Shown piece after piece: positions 8,751-16,539 of a stretch of DNA of 53,072 bases. The translations under genes and the position numbers were made by a program. Below the pieces are notes generated by a model. The model was not told where the DNA came from. It did no database searches and was given only the letters and a program-made list of their open reading frames with translations. Position 1 is the stretch's first letter, and the number at the start of each line of letters is the position of its first letter. The stretch lies in the NCBI GenBank assembly GCA_051660685.1, contig JBOFQB010000025.1:1-53072 (forward strand), given 5' to 3'. This DNA comes from JAVBSX01 sp051660685. Its GTDB lineage: Bacteria; Planctomycetota; Planctomycetia; Pirellulales; Thermoguttaceae.

Positions 8751-8775
8751 CACCTCCTCCCGGAGTCAATCCGGG
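8751..8775 (-). promoter_or_regulatory. RBS with adjacent hairpin, PEP-CTERM gene leader
   Basis: On the minus strand a stem CCCGGA-TTGAC-TCCGGG (8775-8759) runs directly into and overlaps the GGAGGAGG ribosome-binding site (8760-8751). Such a stem could limit ribosome access. A possible -10 TATAAT lies further up at 8884-8879 with a poor -35. Confidence 0.4.
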
Positions 8776-9318
8776 GGAAAACAGTATCCGTGAAAATTCC
8801 AACAAATACAAAGCACAAACGTGACAAAACGACGATCACTCAACTCGAGGATCACAAGGAGACACTCCTCTATGTACAATTATACTCCAAGTCGAAAAAT
8901 TTCATACAAAAAAATCCAGAAAACAAACTTTTTGTTGAAAAAATTCCAACAGGGACAAAGGATTCGGAAAACACAACAGTCGTCTGGGACAAATACTATG
9001 TGCATTCTGTATGCCAAATCATAAAATTTCTGAAAAAATTACTTCATATCATAAAAAGGATAGAAAAAACAGGCAAAACAAACATTGTAGGTATAGATTA
9101 AATGGATCGGGTAAAATTTTACAATTGTCAAGGAAAAAACAAACTAAAAATAAGAATACCTTTGTGTTATTTTACATCATCCAGTTGTGCAAAATAATAC
9201 ACTTTTGTTGGTCATGTCAAACCAACCTGATTGACCATTTGTTTTTCGCTTGTCTGATTTTCACCTACATCCCGGATAAAAATAGCGATTGAACCGACTT
9301 CTTGGCAACAGGTTGTTA
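8776..9318. other. AT-rich intergenic region with one possible small basic ORF
   Basis: Clearly more AT-rich than its surroundings. The only coding candidate is 8872-9024 (+), 50 codons, Lys/Gln-rich (MYNYTPSRKISYKKIQKTNF onward), with AAGGAG 11 nt upstream of the ATG. Its composition follows the AT bias, so I do not call it as a gene. No tRNA, hairpin terminator or repeat family member is visible in the rest. Confidence 0.4.
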
Positions 9319-12300
9319 CTACTCCAAATCAGGTCCGGCAATCCGCTCACCCCGTTGTTGTTTCGCCTGTTCCGTCGGGTTAAATGTCCCATAAAACAAT
9401 GCGTTTGCGTCAATCCAAGTATTCAAACGGTTCCAATCCTGCTCAGACAAGACGACATCATGGTGTCCGCGATCAAGCTGTTCAACTAGTTTGCTCGCTC
9501 TTGCCCCAAATCGTCCCGGTTCCGAATACGGCTCGTAATTTCCATTTGGCATTGTCCAAGCCGTATACGCAACATACGGAATCAACGATTGATACGACCG
9601 CGTATAATGTCCGTCCGGTTCCCCCGTCAAAAAAATCCCCCCACTTTTCTCAACCGATTGCTCGGTTGAATGACAGGAAACGCAATGTTGGTCAAGAACC
9701 GGCTGCATGAGGATCGGAAAACTGAACGGTTGACTCCCGTCAGGACCCGGCGTAATCCGAGAAGGGACCCGACTAATCGCAAGTGTCGGTTGTCCGCCCG
9801 AAAAGGTCAACATTCGATTTTCATGACAACCAATACAACTGGCATTTTCCCCGGGTTGCAAGTAGGTCAAACTCCTCATTATTTGAACCGCGCGACCGCG
9901 AGCATCAAGTGCTTGGAACAGGATTGGGGTTTCAGCCGGACATTCAAAATAAGCACTTCCGTCTTTCTCAACCGGAACAGTTCCCAGAACCTGTTTCCCC
10001 GGAGATGCAAATGCAGCCCCAATCATTGGATCATTCGCATTTGGTGTCGTTTTAGGGAGCACCTGAACAATTCTCAACGCCGTAATCCGGTTTTCCTCGT
10101 CAATTGGCAATTGCGGCCAACTCTCATAAACATTCTGCAAATAAAAGGTTCCCGTTAGTGACGTTTTCTTTCGGGTTGTTTCAACAAACTCCTTTGTCCC
10201 AGTTGCTCCCTCTCCCTCGCTTATCCCGTCTGTCTCCCTTGTACTGTCTGTTTGACTTATCCTGCTCATCTCCCCCTTTTCAACCGTTTCTAACGGGACC
10301 CTTTCCAAGTGACTGGTCAAAAGGGGCGGGGAAATTCGGGGACGAATTGGTTTGGCCCAAACACTCGAAATGTTTGGATCACGATAAAGCAGTTCCTTGT
10401 TGCCAAAAACATCGACATAGTACAAGCCGAACATATTCGGGATGTTGGGACCTAATTCCCCGCGTAATTGGTCATAACTGTAGGAGACCAGAAAACTTTT
10501 TTCAGAAAGGGGATAAGCCGATTTATAACAGTGTCCGGTCCAACGTTTTTCCTGTTCAGGAACCTCCTTCTCTCGTTCAGCCGGTCGATCAGGTCGGTTG
10601 ACTGCATCCCAATAAAAGGGGACGGGCGAATCAAAATCACTCGGTTCAGGAAGAGCAATTCCGGCTGCAAGAAGTGTTTCTCCTTCTGGAAAACGGACAT
10701 CCGGGGTCATACGCCGAATCGGGGCCGCCCCGTCAACCCCCAAACTCGGATCAATCATAATAATCGACCCCGCTGTCATTCCATGATGAGGACCGGCAGT
10801 CGCCAGAATCTTGCCCGAGTTGGGAATCGGTTTCGCTTCCCAAACTCCGCAAGGAACAAATGTGTTATTACCATAAAAGATGCGAACATTCGTTCCATCT
10901 TGTCGAACGGTCCACAATTGTTGATAAAAAACAGCATCACGATCAACGTAATCCCAACGAGTATAGATAACTCGACCGTCGTTCAAAACAGCAGGGTCCC
11001 ATTCATTGGTTTCGTGAAACGAGAGAACCTGAGTTTGCGGACACACTCCCCCTTGTTCTTGACCCGTTTCCAACAGAGGATGTGAACTTGTTGCCCTTTC
11101 CAAACCCAACTCAGTTGACAGTCCCAATCCGGGTGTTGAACCCGATTCTAAATTTGATGTCTTTGGATCGAGAGTTGACAACGTATAGACATAACAGGGA
11201 CCTGCTCCACAACGATGAAACCCGCCCCGACGTGTTGAGATGAAGATAAGGCGACCGTCCGGGAGAACAGTTGGGCTAAAATCGTCATAATCCCCTTCTG
11301 TCAACTGTCGCAAATCGGTTCCGTCACGCTTCATCTCATAAAGGTGATACCGTCGATTCATTGCGTTGGAATCACGCCAGATTTTGGGCGATTCGGCAAC
11401 TTCGCAAAAGGCAAAGTAGATGCGATCTGCTTCATCGTTTAATTCAGGATGCACGAAATTACCAATCGGCAGTTGTTTCGGTGTCAAATCGGCAAGTCGC
11501 ATTGTCTTTCCCGGTTCCTGCAAAACGAAAAGTCCTCCTCCTGGTCGAGCCGTATATCCGTATGTTTGCGTCAACTGATGTGACATGGTTGAAGGAACAT
11601 GTTTGGCGAACAAAAGAGGTTCGGTTGGAAATTCCGGCGTTCGAAGAACCATTTCTCGTCGTAATCGGTGTATTCTTAACCAATCTGATTCGGAAAATTC
11701 AGTCCTTTGCCCCAATTCGTCCAATTGCCTTTTCCAATCAAGGATGAAACTTTTGTTGACCAAATCCTGTTCTTGTAAATCATTCAGCAGAGAAACAATT
11801 CCGGGCAAAATGTTCTTGACCGCTTGAGTGTACGTCCGCTGTTCAAGCGGGGTGTCAATTCCGTCCTGCATTCTCCAATCATGTTCAATCAATGCTTCTT
11901 CAACACGAGGATGAAAAGGGGGCGAACAGGCAGTTGGACCAAATGAAAAAGGTCGGCGAACCGGATCAAGCGGCAATGTTGTCGTCAACTCAACGACTTT
12001 CGGTTCTGTTTCAAAAGAGGGCGATTGAAAGTCGAGTTTTTCATTACCGAGTGAAATGGAAAGGGAATCGCCCGGATTGAGAACGGCAACAAGACGATAT
12101 TTCGGTGTTGGGGTTAGATGTCCAAGTATCAGCAATTGCGAGGAGAAATCCGACTGTTCCGAATTAGAGTAAAACCAAATACCTGTTGCGGTTCCATGTG
12201 TCGGCTGAACCGTTTGACCGTTGAACTGAACAACGGCTTTTTCCGGTTGTTCCCGGACCTGCACCTCGATTTCCTGCGCAAGTAACATTTCCCGTTGTCC

Positions 12301-12444
12301 CCAAAAAAAGTTTACGTTCAGAAACAGGAACAAGAACAAGGCAAAAGCAAGGGGAAAAAGAAACCGTTTTCTCGATTGCACCTTTGTTGCAAAAGGACCG
12401 GGCCGACAAAAACGAACACAAGAACCCAATTGAGAAGAAATCAT
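9319..12444 (-). CDS. HzsA-related exported di-haem c-type cytochrome / propeller protein, 1041 aa
   Basis: A membrane-anchor or signal segment (FPLAFALFLFLFLNVNFFWG) precedes a large beta-propeller-like body with PD40-type repeats (GDYDDFSPTVLPDGRLIFIS, NEWDPAVLNDGRVIYTRWDY). A C-terminal cytochrome region follows with two CxxCH haem sites, CIGCH at 870-874 and CVSCH at 921-925. The layout matches the 'HzsA-related' proteins named after the hydrazine synthase alpha subunit; this does not imply anammox, since the family is widespread in heterotrophic planctomycetes. A paralogue with three haem motifs is at 40129. The ATG at 12444 is preferred over a TTG four codons earlier; no SD is visible. 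Confidence 0.85.
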   Translation of the reverse strand: MISSQLGSCVRFCRPGPFATKVQSRKRFLFPLAFALFLFLFLNVNFFWGQREMLLAQEIEVQVREQPEKAVVQFNGQTVQPTHGTATGIWFYSNSEQSDFSSQLLILGHLTPTPKYRLVAVLNPGDSLSISLGNEKLDFQSPSFETEPKVVELTTTLPLDPVRRPFSFGPTACSPPFHPRVEEALIEHDWRMQDGIDTPLEQRTYTQAVKNILPGIVSLLNDLQEQDLVNKSFILDWKRQLDELGQRTEFSESDWLRIHRLRREMVLRTPEFPTEPLLFAKHVPSTMSHQLTQTYGYTARPGGGLFVLQEPGKTMRLADLTPKQLPIGNFVHPELNDEADRIYFAFCEVAESPKIWRDSNAMNRRYHLYEMKRDGTDLRQLTEGDYDDFSPTVLPDGRLIFISTRRGGFHRCGAGPCYVYTLSTLDPKTSNLESGSTPGLGLSTELGLERATSSHPLLETGQEQGGVCPQTQVLSFHETNEWDPAVLNDGRVIYTRWDYVDRDAVFYQQLWTVRQDGTNVRIFYGNNTFVPCGVWEAKPIPNSGKILATAGPHHGMTAGSIIMIDPSLGVDGAAPIRRMTPDVRFPEGETLLAAGIALPEPSDFDSPVPFYWDAVNRPDRPAEREKEVPEQEKRWTGHCYKSAYPLSEKSFLVSYSYDQLRGELGPNIPNMFGLYYVDVFGNKELLYRDPNISSVWAKPIRPRISPPLLTSHLERVPLETVEKGEMSRISQTDSTRETDGISEGEGATGTKEFVETTRKKTSLTGTFYLQNVYESWPQLPIDEENRITALRIVQVLPKTTPNANDPMIGAAFASPGKQVLGTVPVEKDGSAYFECPAETPILFQALDARGRAVQIMRSLTYLQPGENASCIGCHENRMLTFSGGQPTLAISRVPSRITPGPDGSQPFSFPILMQPVLDQHCVSCHSTEQSVEKSGGIFLTGEPDGHYTRSYQSLIPYVAYTAWTMPNGNYEPYSEPGRFGARASKLVEQLDRGHHDVVLSEQDWNRLNTWIDANALFYGTFNPTEQAKQQRGERIAGPDLE

Positions 12445-12558
12445 GATTTTGGACAAGGAGGAGATTGGACAAGTTGGGGACGACGAATCTGTTATAGATT
12501 AGACCAAAAGAACGTCTTCCAATCAATATGACTTCTCAACCAGTCACTTCACAACCAG

Positions 12559-13617
12559 TCACTTCTCAACCGGAATCCGTCCCGTTTCCGAAATGAGTTG
12601 ACAGATTCGCTCAACCGACAGTCCCAAAGGTGTCCTCGATCCGGCTTCATGATGCACTTTTTCACGCAAAATCGTTCCTCCAAAATCATCTGCCCCATAT
12701 CCAAGTGCTATTTGCGCCAATTCTGGACCTAAAGTAACCCAATAAGCCTGTATATGGTCAAAATTGTCCAGAATCAGCCGACTGATTGCAATTGTCCGTA
12801 AAACATCATCCGGGGATGTTAAGCGTTGTTCTGAAAATTGGGTCCCTTGCGGATGAAAAACAAGGGGAACAAACGTGTCAAATCTCGCTAAACGATTCTG
12901 TTCGATTGATTCTTGTTGTAATTGTCGCAGAGTCAGTAGATGATGAACACGATGTTCGAGTGTTTCGATTCCGCCAAACAACATGGTTGCATTCGTTGGA
13001 ATCCCCAGTTCATGTGCAATTCGATGTACCCCCAACCAATCATCCGCAGTCGGCTTCTTCGGCGCAATCACACGCCGTATCTTTGGATCAAATATCTCCG
13101 CCCCTCCTCCTGGAAGACTGCTCAAACCGAGTGATTTCAGTTCGCTCAGAACTTCACGAACGGTTTTTCCGGACGATTTGGCAAAATAGAGTATCTCAAC
13201 CGCAGTCCATGCTTTAATCTTCAAATCAGGAAATCGGTCATGTAGACCCCCCAATATATCTCTGTACCATGTATACGGTTTATTTTCGGGAACACCGCCA
13301 ACCCAATGTAATTCGGTACAACCAACCGAAACTGCCGATTCAACCTCTTGACGTACTTCAGCATCCGAAAGTTGGTAAGCGGTTGGATCATCCGATTCCC
13401 GAAAAAAAGCACAAAGCGGACAACGATATTGACATATATTACTCGGATTGAGATGAACATTACGTCGGTAATAAACATTCATCCCCGAAATCTGACGTTT
13501 TCGTTGATCGGCCCAATGTCCCAATTCATGCAAATCAACATCCCGTTGAAAAAGCCGATTGCCGCTTTCCTGATCGATTGGAAACGTCAAAAAATCAAAA
13601 CTCGGCTTCTTAAACAT
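12559..13617 (-). CDS. mqnE: Aminofutalosine synthase MqnE (radical SAM), 352 aa
   Basis: MqnE joins 3-[(1-carboxyvinyl)oxy]benzoate to a SAM-derived adenosyl radical to give aminodeoxyfutalosine, an early step of the futalosine route to menaquinone. The radical-SAM cluster motif CxxxCxxC is at C62-C66-C69 (CQYRCPLC). KAWTAVEI, LPGGGAEIFDPKIR and the late GADDFGGTILREKVHHEAG fit MqnE better than the cyclic dehypoxanthine futalosine synthase MqnC. Length is normal. It lies 103 bp downstream of the cytochrome gene's start, on the same strand, but upstream in transcription. No other mqn genes are nearby. Confidence 0.88.
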   Translation of the reverse strand: MFKKPSFDFLTFPIDQESGNRLFQRDVDLHELGHWADQRKRQISGMNVYYRRNVHLNPSNICQYRCPLCAFFRESDDPTAYQLSDAEVRQEVESAVSVGCTELHWVGGVPENKPYTWYRDILGGLHDRFPDLKIKAWTAVEILYFAKSSGKTVREVLSELKSLGLSSLPGGGAEIFDPKIRRVIAPKKPTADDWLGVHRIAHELGIPTNATMLFGGIETLEHRVHHLLTLRQLQQESIEQNRLARFDTFVPLVFHPQGTQFSEQRLTSPDDVLRTIAISRLILDNFDHIQAYWVTLGPELAQIALGYGADDFGGTILREKVHHEAGSRTPLGLSVERICQLISETGRIPVEK

Positions 13618-13859
13618 GACAAAAGGCGGACAAAGTTAAAGAGCAGGAACAGGAGAATTGGGATTCGGAAAAAGAGACAACTTTACGTTCGTTCTCTTGG
13701 AAGCAGTAAAAAATTAAACAGGGTATTCCCTCAATCCCGTCAGCGACTGTGTTCCAAGTCAAGGAGTAAAAGCCCATTTTTCACAAATTTTAGTTAATTT
13801 TTTTCGGCAACCGCACATTGCGTTCGCCAACAAGTCTCCTGTTTTGTCCTGTCCTCAAG

Positions 13860-14062
13860 TTATTATCGCCGGAAAACCCCCAGCTTTGCTCGGGGACTCC
13901 CCAAGTTTGACAGATACCGGAATAATAAAAGTCTCCTAACTTGAGAACCGCTCAAAGCGCAATCAGGGAGGAGACTTCATTACGCCCACAACAGAAAATT
14001 TATGCCAAACCAAGTGGGATTGCAAGTACCATGTGATTCATCCCCTATTGAAAACATTTTAA
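13860..14062 (+). mobile_element. Left end of a decayed IS200-like (Y1 transposase) element
   Basis: The stretch begins with a subterminal hairpin CCCCCAGC-TTT-GCTCGGGG (about 13878-13896, one mismatch). A second structure follows: AAGTCTCCT at 13929-13937 pairs with AGGAGACTT at 13969-13977, and CTTGAG pairs with CTCAAA inside it. The right arm contains the ribosome-binding site, the arrangement known to repress tnpA translation in IS200. The reading frame then starts at 13982. I cannot define the right end; nothing after about 14062 is clearly recognisable as IS200. Confidence 0.75.
13982..14062 (+). pseudogene. tnpA: IS200/IS605-family tnpA remnant (N-terminal ~26 codons)
   Basis: Translated from 13982 the frame reads TPTTENLCQTKWDCKYHVIH, which matches the start of IS200-type Y1 transposases (QTKWDCKYHVVFIPKYR). 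The expected ATG is ACG, and a stop arises at 14060-14062 after 26 codons, where the family continues for about 120 more residues. A following out-of-frame FGRST may be the decayed continuation. The GGGAGGAG ribosome-binding site is intact. The catalytic HuH motif and Tyr are lost, so the copy cannot move on its own. Confidence 0.75.
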
Positions 14063-14485
14063 TTTGGGAGGTCTACAACAAAAAAGTGAGTTGTCTTTTA
14101 CAAAAAAGACCTTTGAAAACTTTTCAATCTGTACTTGGTAAGATTTTCAATTCTTTTGCATCAGGGCCGAAATTGCCTTTTGATCTTTTTTCACAAGTCC
14201 TTACAGTTGACTCGCATAAGTTGTAACCCCTTGATTTTTAAGGGGATAAAAAAAGGTGAACAAAAAAACATGCTGTTTTTCTGGAATTGGCATGTTTTCT
14301 GCACCAAGAATAAAAAAAGTGATAGAAATGAAGTTTTTAACTTTCCACCTCGTGAAACCGTTAAAAACTGATATAATGGAATCGAAGTTCGTTTTTTGAC
14401 GCTTTGAAAATTTTTTTGAAATTTTTGAAAAATACCAAAAAATTCCCAAATCTCAAGAACGGATTTCCGAACGAAACGTAGTGTC
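14063..14485. other. AT-rich leader region of the ECF sigma gene
   Basis: No gene is seen. Two stem-loops are present: CCCCTT/AAGGGG (14227-14245) and AACATGC/GCATGTT (14267-14296). Neither is followed by a T-run in its own orientation. An extended -10 promoter-like site lies at 14369-14377. The 5' part may be the further decayed body of the IS200 element. Confidence 0.4.
14369..14377 (+). promoter_or_regulatory. Extended -10 promoter candidate for the ECF sigma operon
   Basis: TGATATAAT combines the extended TG with a perfect TATAAT, about 109 bp upstream of the sigma factor ATG. No good -35 is present, as expected for extended -10 promoters. Confidence 0.4.
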
Positions 14486-15121
14486 ATGTACAACGCCGTA
14501 TTAGAGATGTCTGGTGTCTGCGAAACCGAATCCCTGAACAACTGGAGTGATGAAGAATTGCTCCTCGAATACCGTCTGACGGGACGTCGGGAATTGTTTG
14601 AAGAACTAGTCGGTCGATATGAGCAAAAACTGTTTTACTTTCTCCGTCGTCTCGCTCAAAATCGAGATGATGCTGAAGAATTGTTTCAGACCACGTTTCA
14701 TCAGGTTCATTTGAAATGTGACTATTTTGAAGAAGGTCGTTCATTCAAACCCTGGTTGTATCGAATCGCAATGAATGTCGCAATTGATCGACAACGCAAA
14801 CAGCGTCGTCAGGTTTCCACAATCAGTATCGATCTCGAAAGAGATGGAGAAGACGGGTCTTTTGATTCCTTTGCCGGTTCTTTGCCCGATCAAGGTTGGA
14901 CCCCCGATCTTATTGCCGAAAAACAAGAACGTAGGCAAATGATTCATGCCGCAATTGAAGCATTGCCCGAATGTTATCGTGAGACGATTTTATTGGTCTA
15001 TTTTCAAGGATTGTCTTATCGTGAAACGGCAGAAGTGCTCGATATTCCCTTTGGAACCGTCAAAAGTCATCTCTTAACAGCATTTAATCGTTTGAGCAGC
15101 ACGTTGAGAGATTTGATTTAA
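14486..15121 (+). CDS. ECF-type RNA polymerase sigma factor, 211 aa
   Basis: Region 2 is visible at roughly residues 40-105 (FEELVGRYEQKLFYFLRRL, DAEELFQTTFHQVHL, FKPWLYRIAMNVAIDRQRK) and region 4 at about 150-205 (ALPECYRETILLVYFQGLSY, AEVLDIPFGTVKSHL). The two are joined by an acidic linker. It redirects core RNA polymerase to a small regulon. The gene directly downstream (16 bp) encodes a membrane protein in the position of an anti-sigma factor, so the pair probably forms an envelope-signal switch. A second ATG at 14507 is possible as the start; neither has a good SD. Confidence 0.93.
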   Translation: MYNAVLEMSGVCETESLNNWSDEELLLEYRLTGRRELFEELVGRYEQKLFYFLRRLAQNRDDAEELFQTTFHQVHLKCDYFEEGRSFKPWLYRIAMNVAIDRQRKQRRQVSTISIDLERDGEDGSFDSFAGSLPDQGWTPDLIAEKQERRQMIHAAIEALPECYRETILLVYFQGLSYRETAEVLDIPFGTVKSHLLTAFNRLSSTLRDLI

Positions 15122-15137
15122 TCAAGAGAGCGTCAAT

Positions 15138-16211
15138 ATGGGTGATTCACAAAGAGATATATTGTCGGGGTATCTTTTAGGTGCTCTTGAACAACACGAA
15201 AACGAATTGGTTGAATCCAAACTCGCGCGGGATACTCTCTTTCGGGAAGAATTGTTCTCCCTACAAAAAGAGGTCAAACTTCTCGAAGAATACAGAGTAA
15301 TGACGCAAGAACAGTACCGTGTTTCTCCCGATTTGGCGTCCCGGACTTGTCGGAGTATTTGGGACCAAATTGACGCCCCCTTGCAGAACCGCTTGAGAGA
15401 CGAAACACTCGAACGGTCCCTACACCGTTTGTTAAAGCCCCAACCGGCACAAACGGATTCCGGCGTTCTAACACCCCTGTCTTCAACGGTTCCCGGTTCC
15501 CGCGAATCAACATCCTCTCCCTACATCCGGCGTCGTTTTGAATCGTCTTCTTCCCAATCCGCCCCTCGAAGACTGCAACGATTGATCGAGAATCTTCCTT
15601 CCTTGCTGATTGGAGCTTTGATTGCCTTTATCCTCTACTCCGCTTTTCAATACGGCAAAGAATATGTTCGGACTGTCTATACACGCAATTTAATACAAAA
15701 GTTTGGCGAAAACAGTGCTGTTTCTGCCCAAATGCGAGACCAATCAATCATTCCTGGATCATTCCTTGCCAGTTCGTTATTATCAGAAGGAGAACAACCG
15801 GTTCAGGTTGACTATGCCGATTCTGATATTGGCGGACTTCTTGCGGGTTTTGGTGAAGCAGCTCTCTCAGCCCCTTTACTATCTCTAACCCCAAATGGTC
15901 ACATTCTCACAAATGAGCGTGTCACAAACGAACGAAATGTCAACGGTCAACAAAGAATAGACAATCAGGAGGAAATACCGCGCGATTCCGCGCTCACTTC
16001 TCTTGGTTTTCAACCTTTCACGTTCAGCTCTCAAAACGTATCCCCCCAATCCAAAGGTTTACCTTATGCTTTAATTGAACATCAACAGCAATCCAACAAA
16101 GTCTTATTTGAGAGGAAAACGGATTCTTTTGAGGAGTCGGCGTTTGAACTGAAACCCGGGCAAAACACGTTTTATCAGGACAATCGCATTTTTTTCCGTC
16201 GAACACCCTGA
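15138..16211 (+). CDS. Probable membrane anti-sigma factor, 357 aa
   Basis: The cytoplasmic N-terminus (MGDSQRDILSGYLLGALEQH, about 1-100) has the opening typical of anti-sigma domains, but it lacks the HxxxCxxC zinc motif of ZAS proteins. One TM helix lies at 153-171 (LPSLLIGALIAFILYSAFQY), followed by an extracytoplasmic low-complexity Ser/Asn/Gln-rich domain of about 185 residues. The gene follows the sigma factor by 16 bp on the same strand, so co-transcription is likely. The assignment rests on context and topology, not on a sequence match. Confidence 0.65.
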   Translation: MGDSQRDILSGYLLGALEQHENELVESKLARDTLFREELFSLQKEVKLLEEYRVMTQEQYRVSPDLASRTCRSIWDQIDAPLQNRLRDETLERSLHRLLKPQPAQTDSGVLTPLSSTVPGSRESTSSPYIRRRFESSSSQSAPRRLQRLIENLPSLLIGALIAFILYSAFQYGKEYVRTVYTRNLIQKFGENSAVSAQMRDQSIIPGSFLASSLLSEGEQPVQVDYADSDIGGLLAGFGEAALSAPLLSLTPNGHILTNERVTNERNVNGQQRIDNQEEIPRDSALTSLGFQPFTFSSQNVSPQSKGLPYALIEHQQQSNKVLFERKTDSFEESAFELKPGQNTFYQDNRIFFRRTP

Positions 16212-16539
16212 TTGCCCAACACCTGACATCATCGAACTCGTTCATTTGTCAAAAAATTTTCAAGTGTCAAAATCAAAAAAGCGTGCAATGTGTAGATCAA
16301 TGATTGCAATGCTCTAAAAGGTCCGACGACGAGGTGCTGCAAAAGCAGTTTGTGTCAACCCGACCTCAGAGGGGACGCGGAAATTCATTTTGGTAAAATA
16401 GTTTCTACCATAACACAACCTCTACGAGGTTGAAGAAGGAATAGGGTTTTTCAGATCATATTTTTTCATAAAAGACGACCGTTAACAATGAATTCTTTCT
16501 TGATATTTGTTGAATTCTTGAGATTGATAGACTGTTGAA
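16212..16539. other. Intergenic region with repeat copy and possible structured RNA
   Basis: 16281-16315 is a reverse copy of the GAGCATTTC repeat (family C). After it, 16331-16367 can fold as GAGGT ... ACCTC enclosing CTGC-AAAA-GCAG. 16391-16410 holds the dyad TGGTA/TACCA, and 16417-16431 is the hairpin AACCTC-TAC-GAGGTT. It resembles none of the common housekeeping RNAs I know (SRP, tmRNA, RNase P, 6S). It may simply be the 3' region shared by two convergent genes. Confidence 0.4.

Noticed and set aside
8790..9292. Several Lys-rich frames in the AT-rich gap
   Set aside because: Composition follows the local AT bias, and the frames overlap each other. Only one has an SD-like site, which is not enough to call a gene.
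9319..12444. Hydrazine synthase alpha subunit, implying anammox
   Set aside because: HzsA-related proteins are common in non-anammox planctomycetes, and no beta/gamma subunit or other anammox gene is present.
14227..14296. Two stem-loops before the ECF sigma gene as terminators
   Set aside because: Neither is followed by a T-run in the orientation needed to end transcription of the flanking genes.
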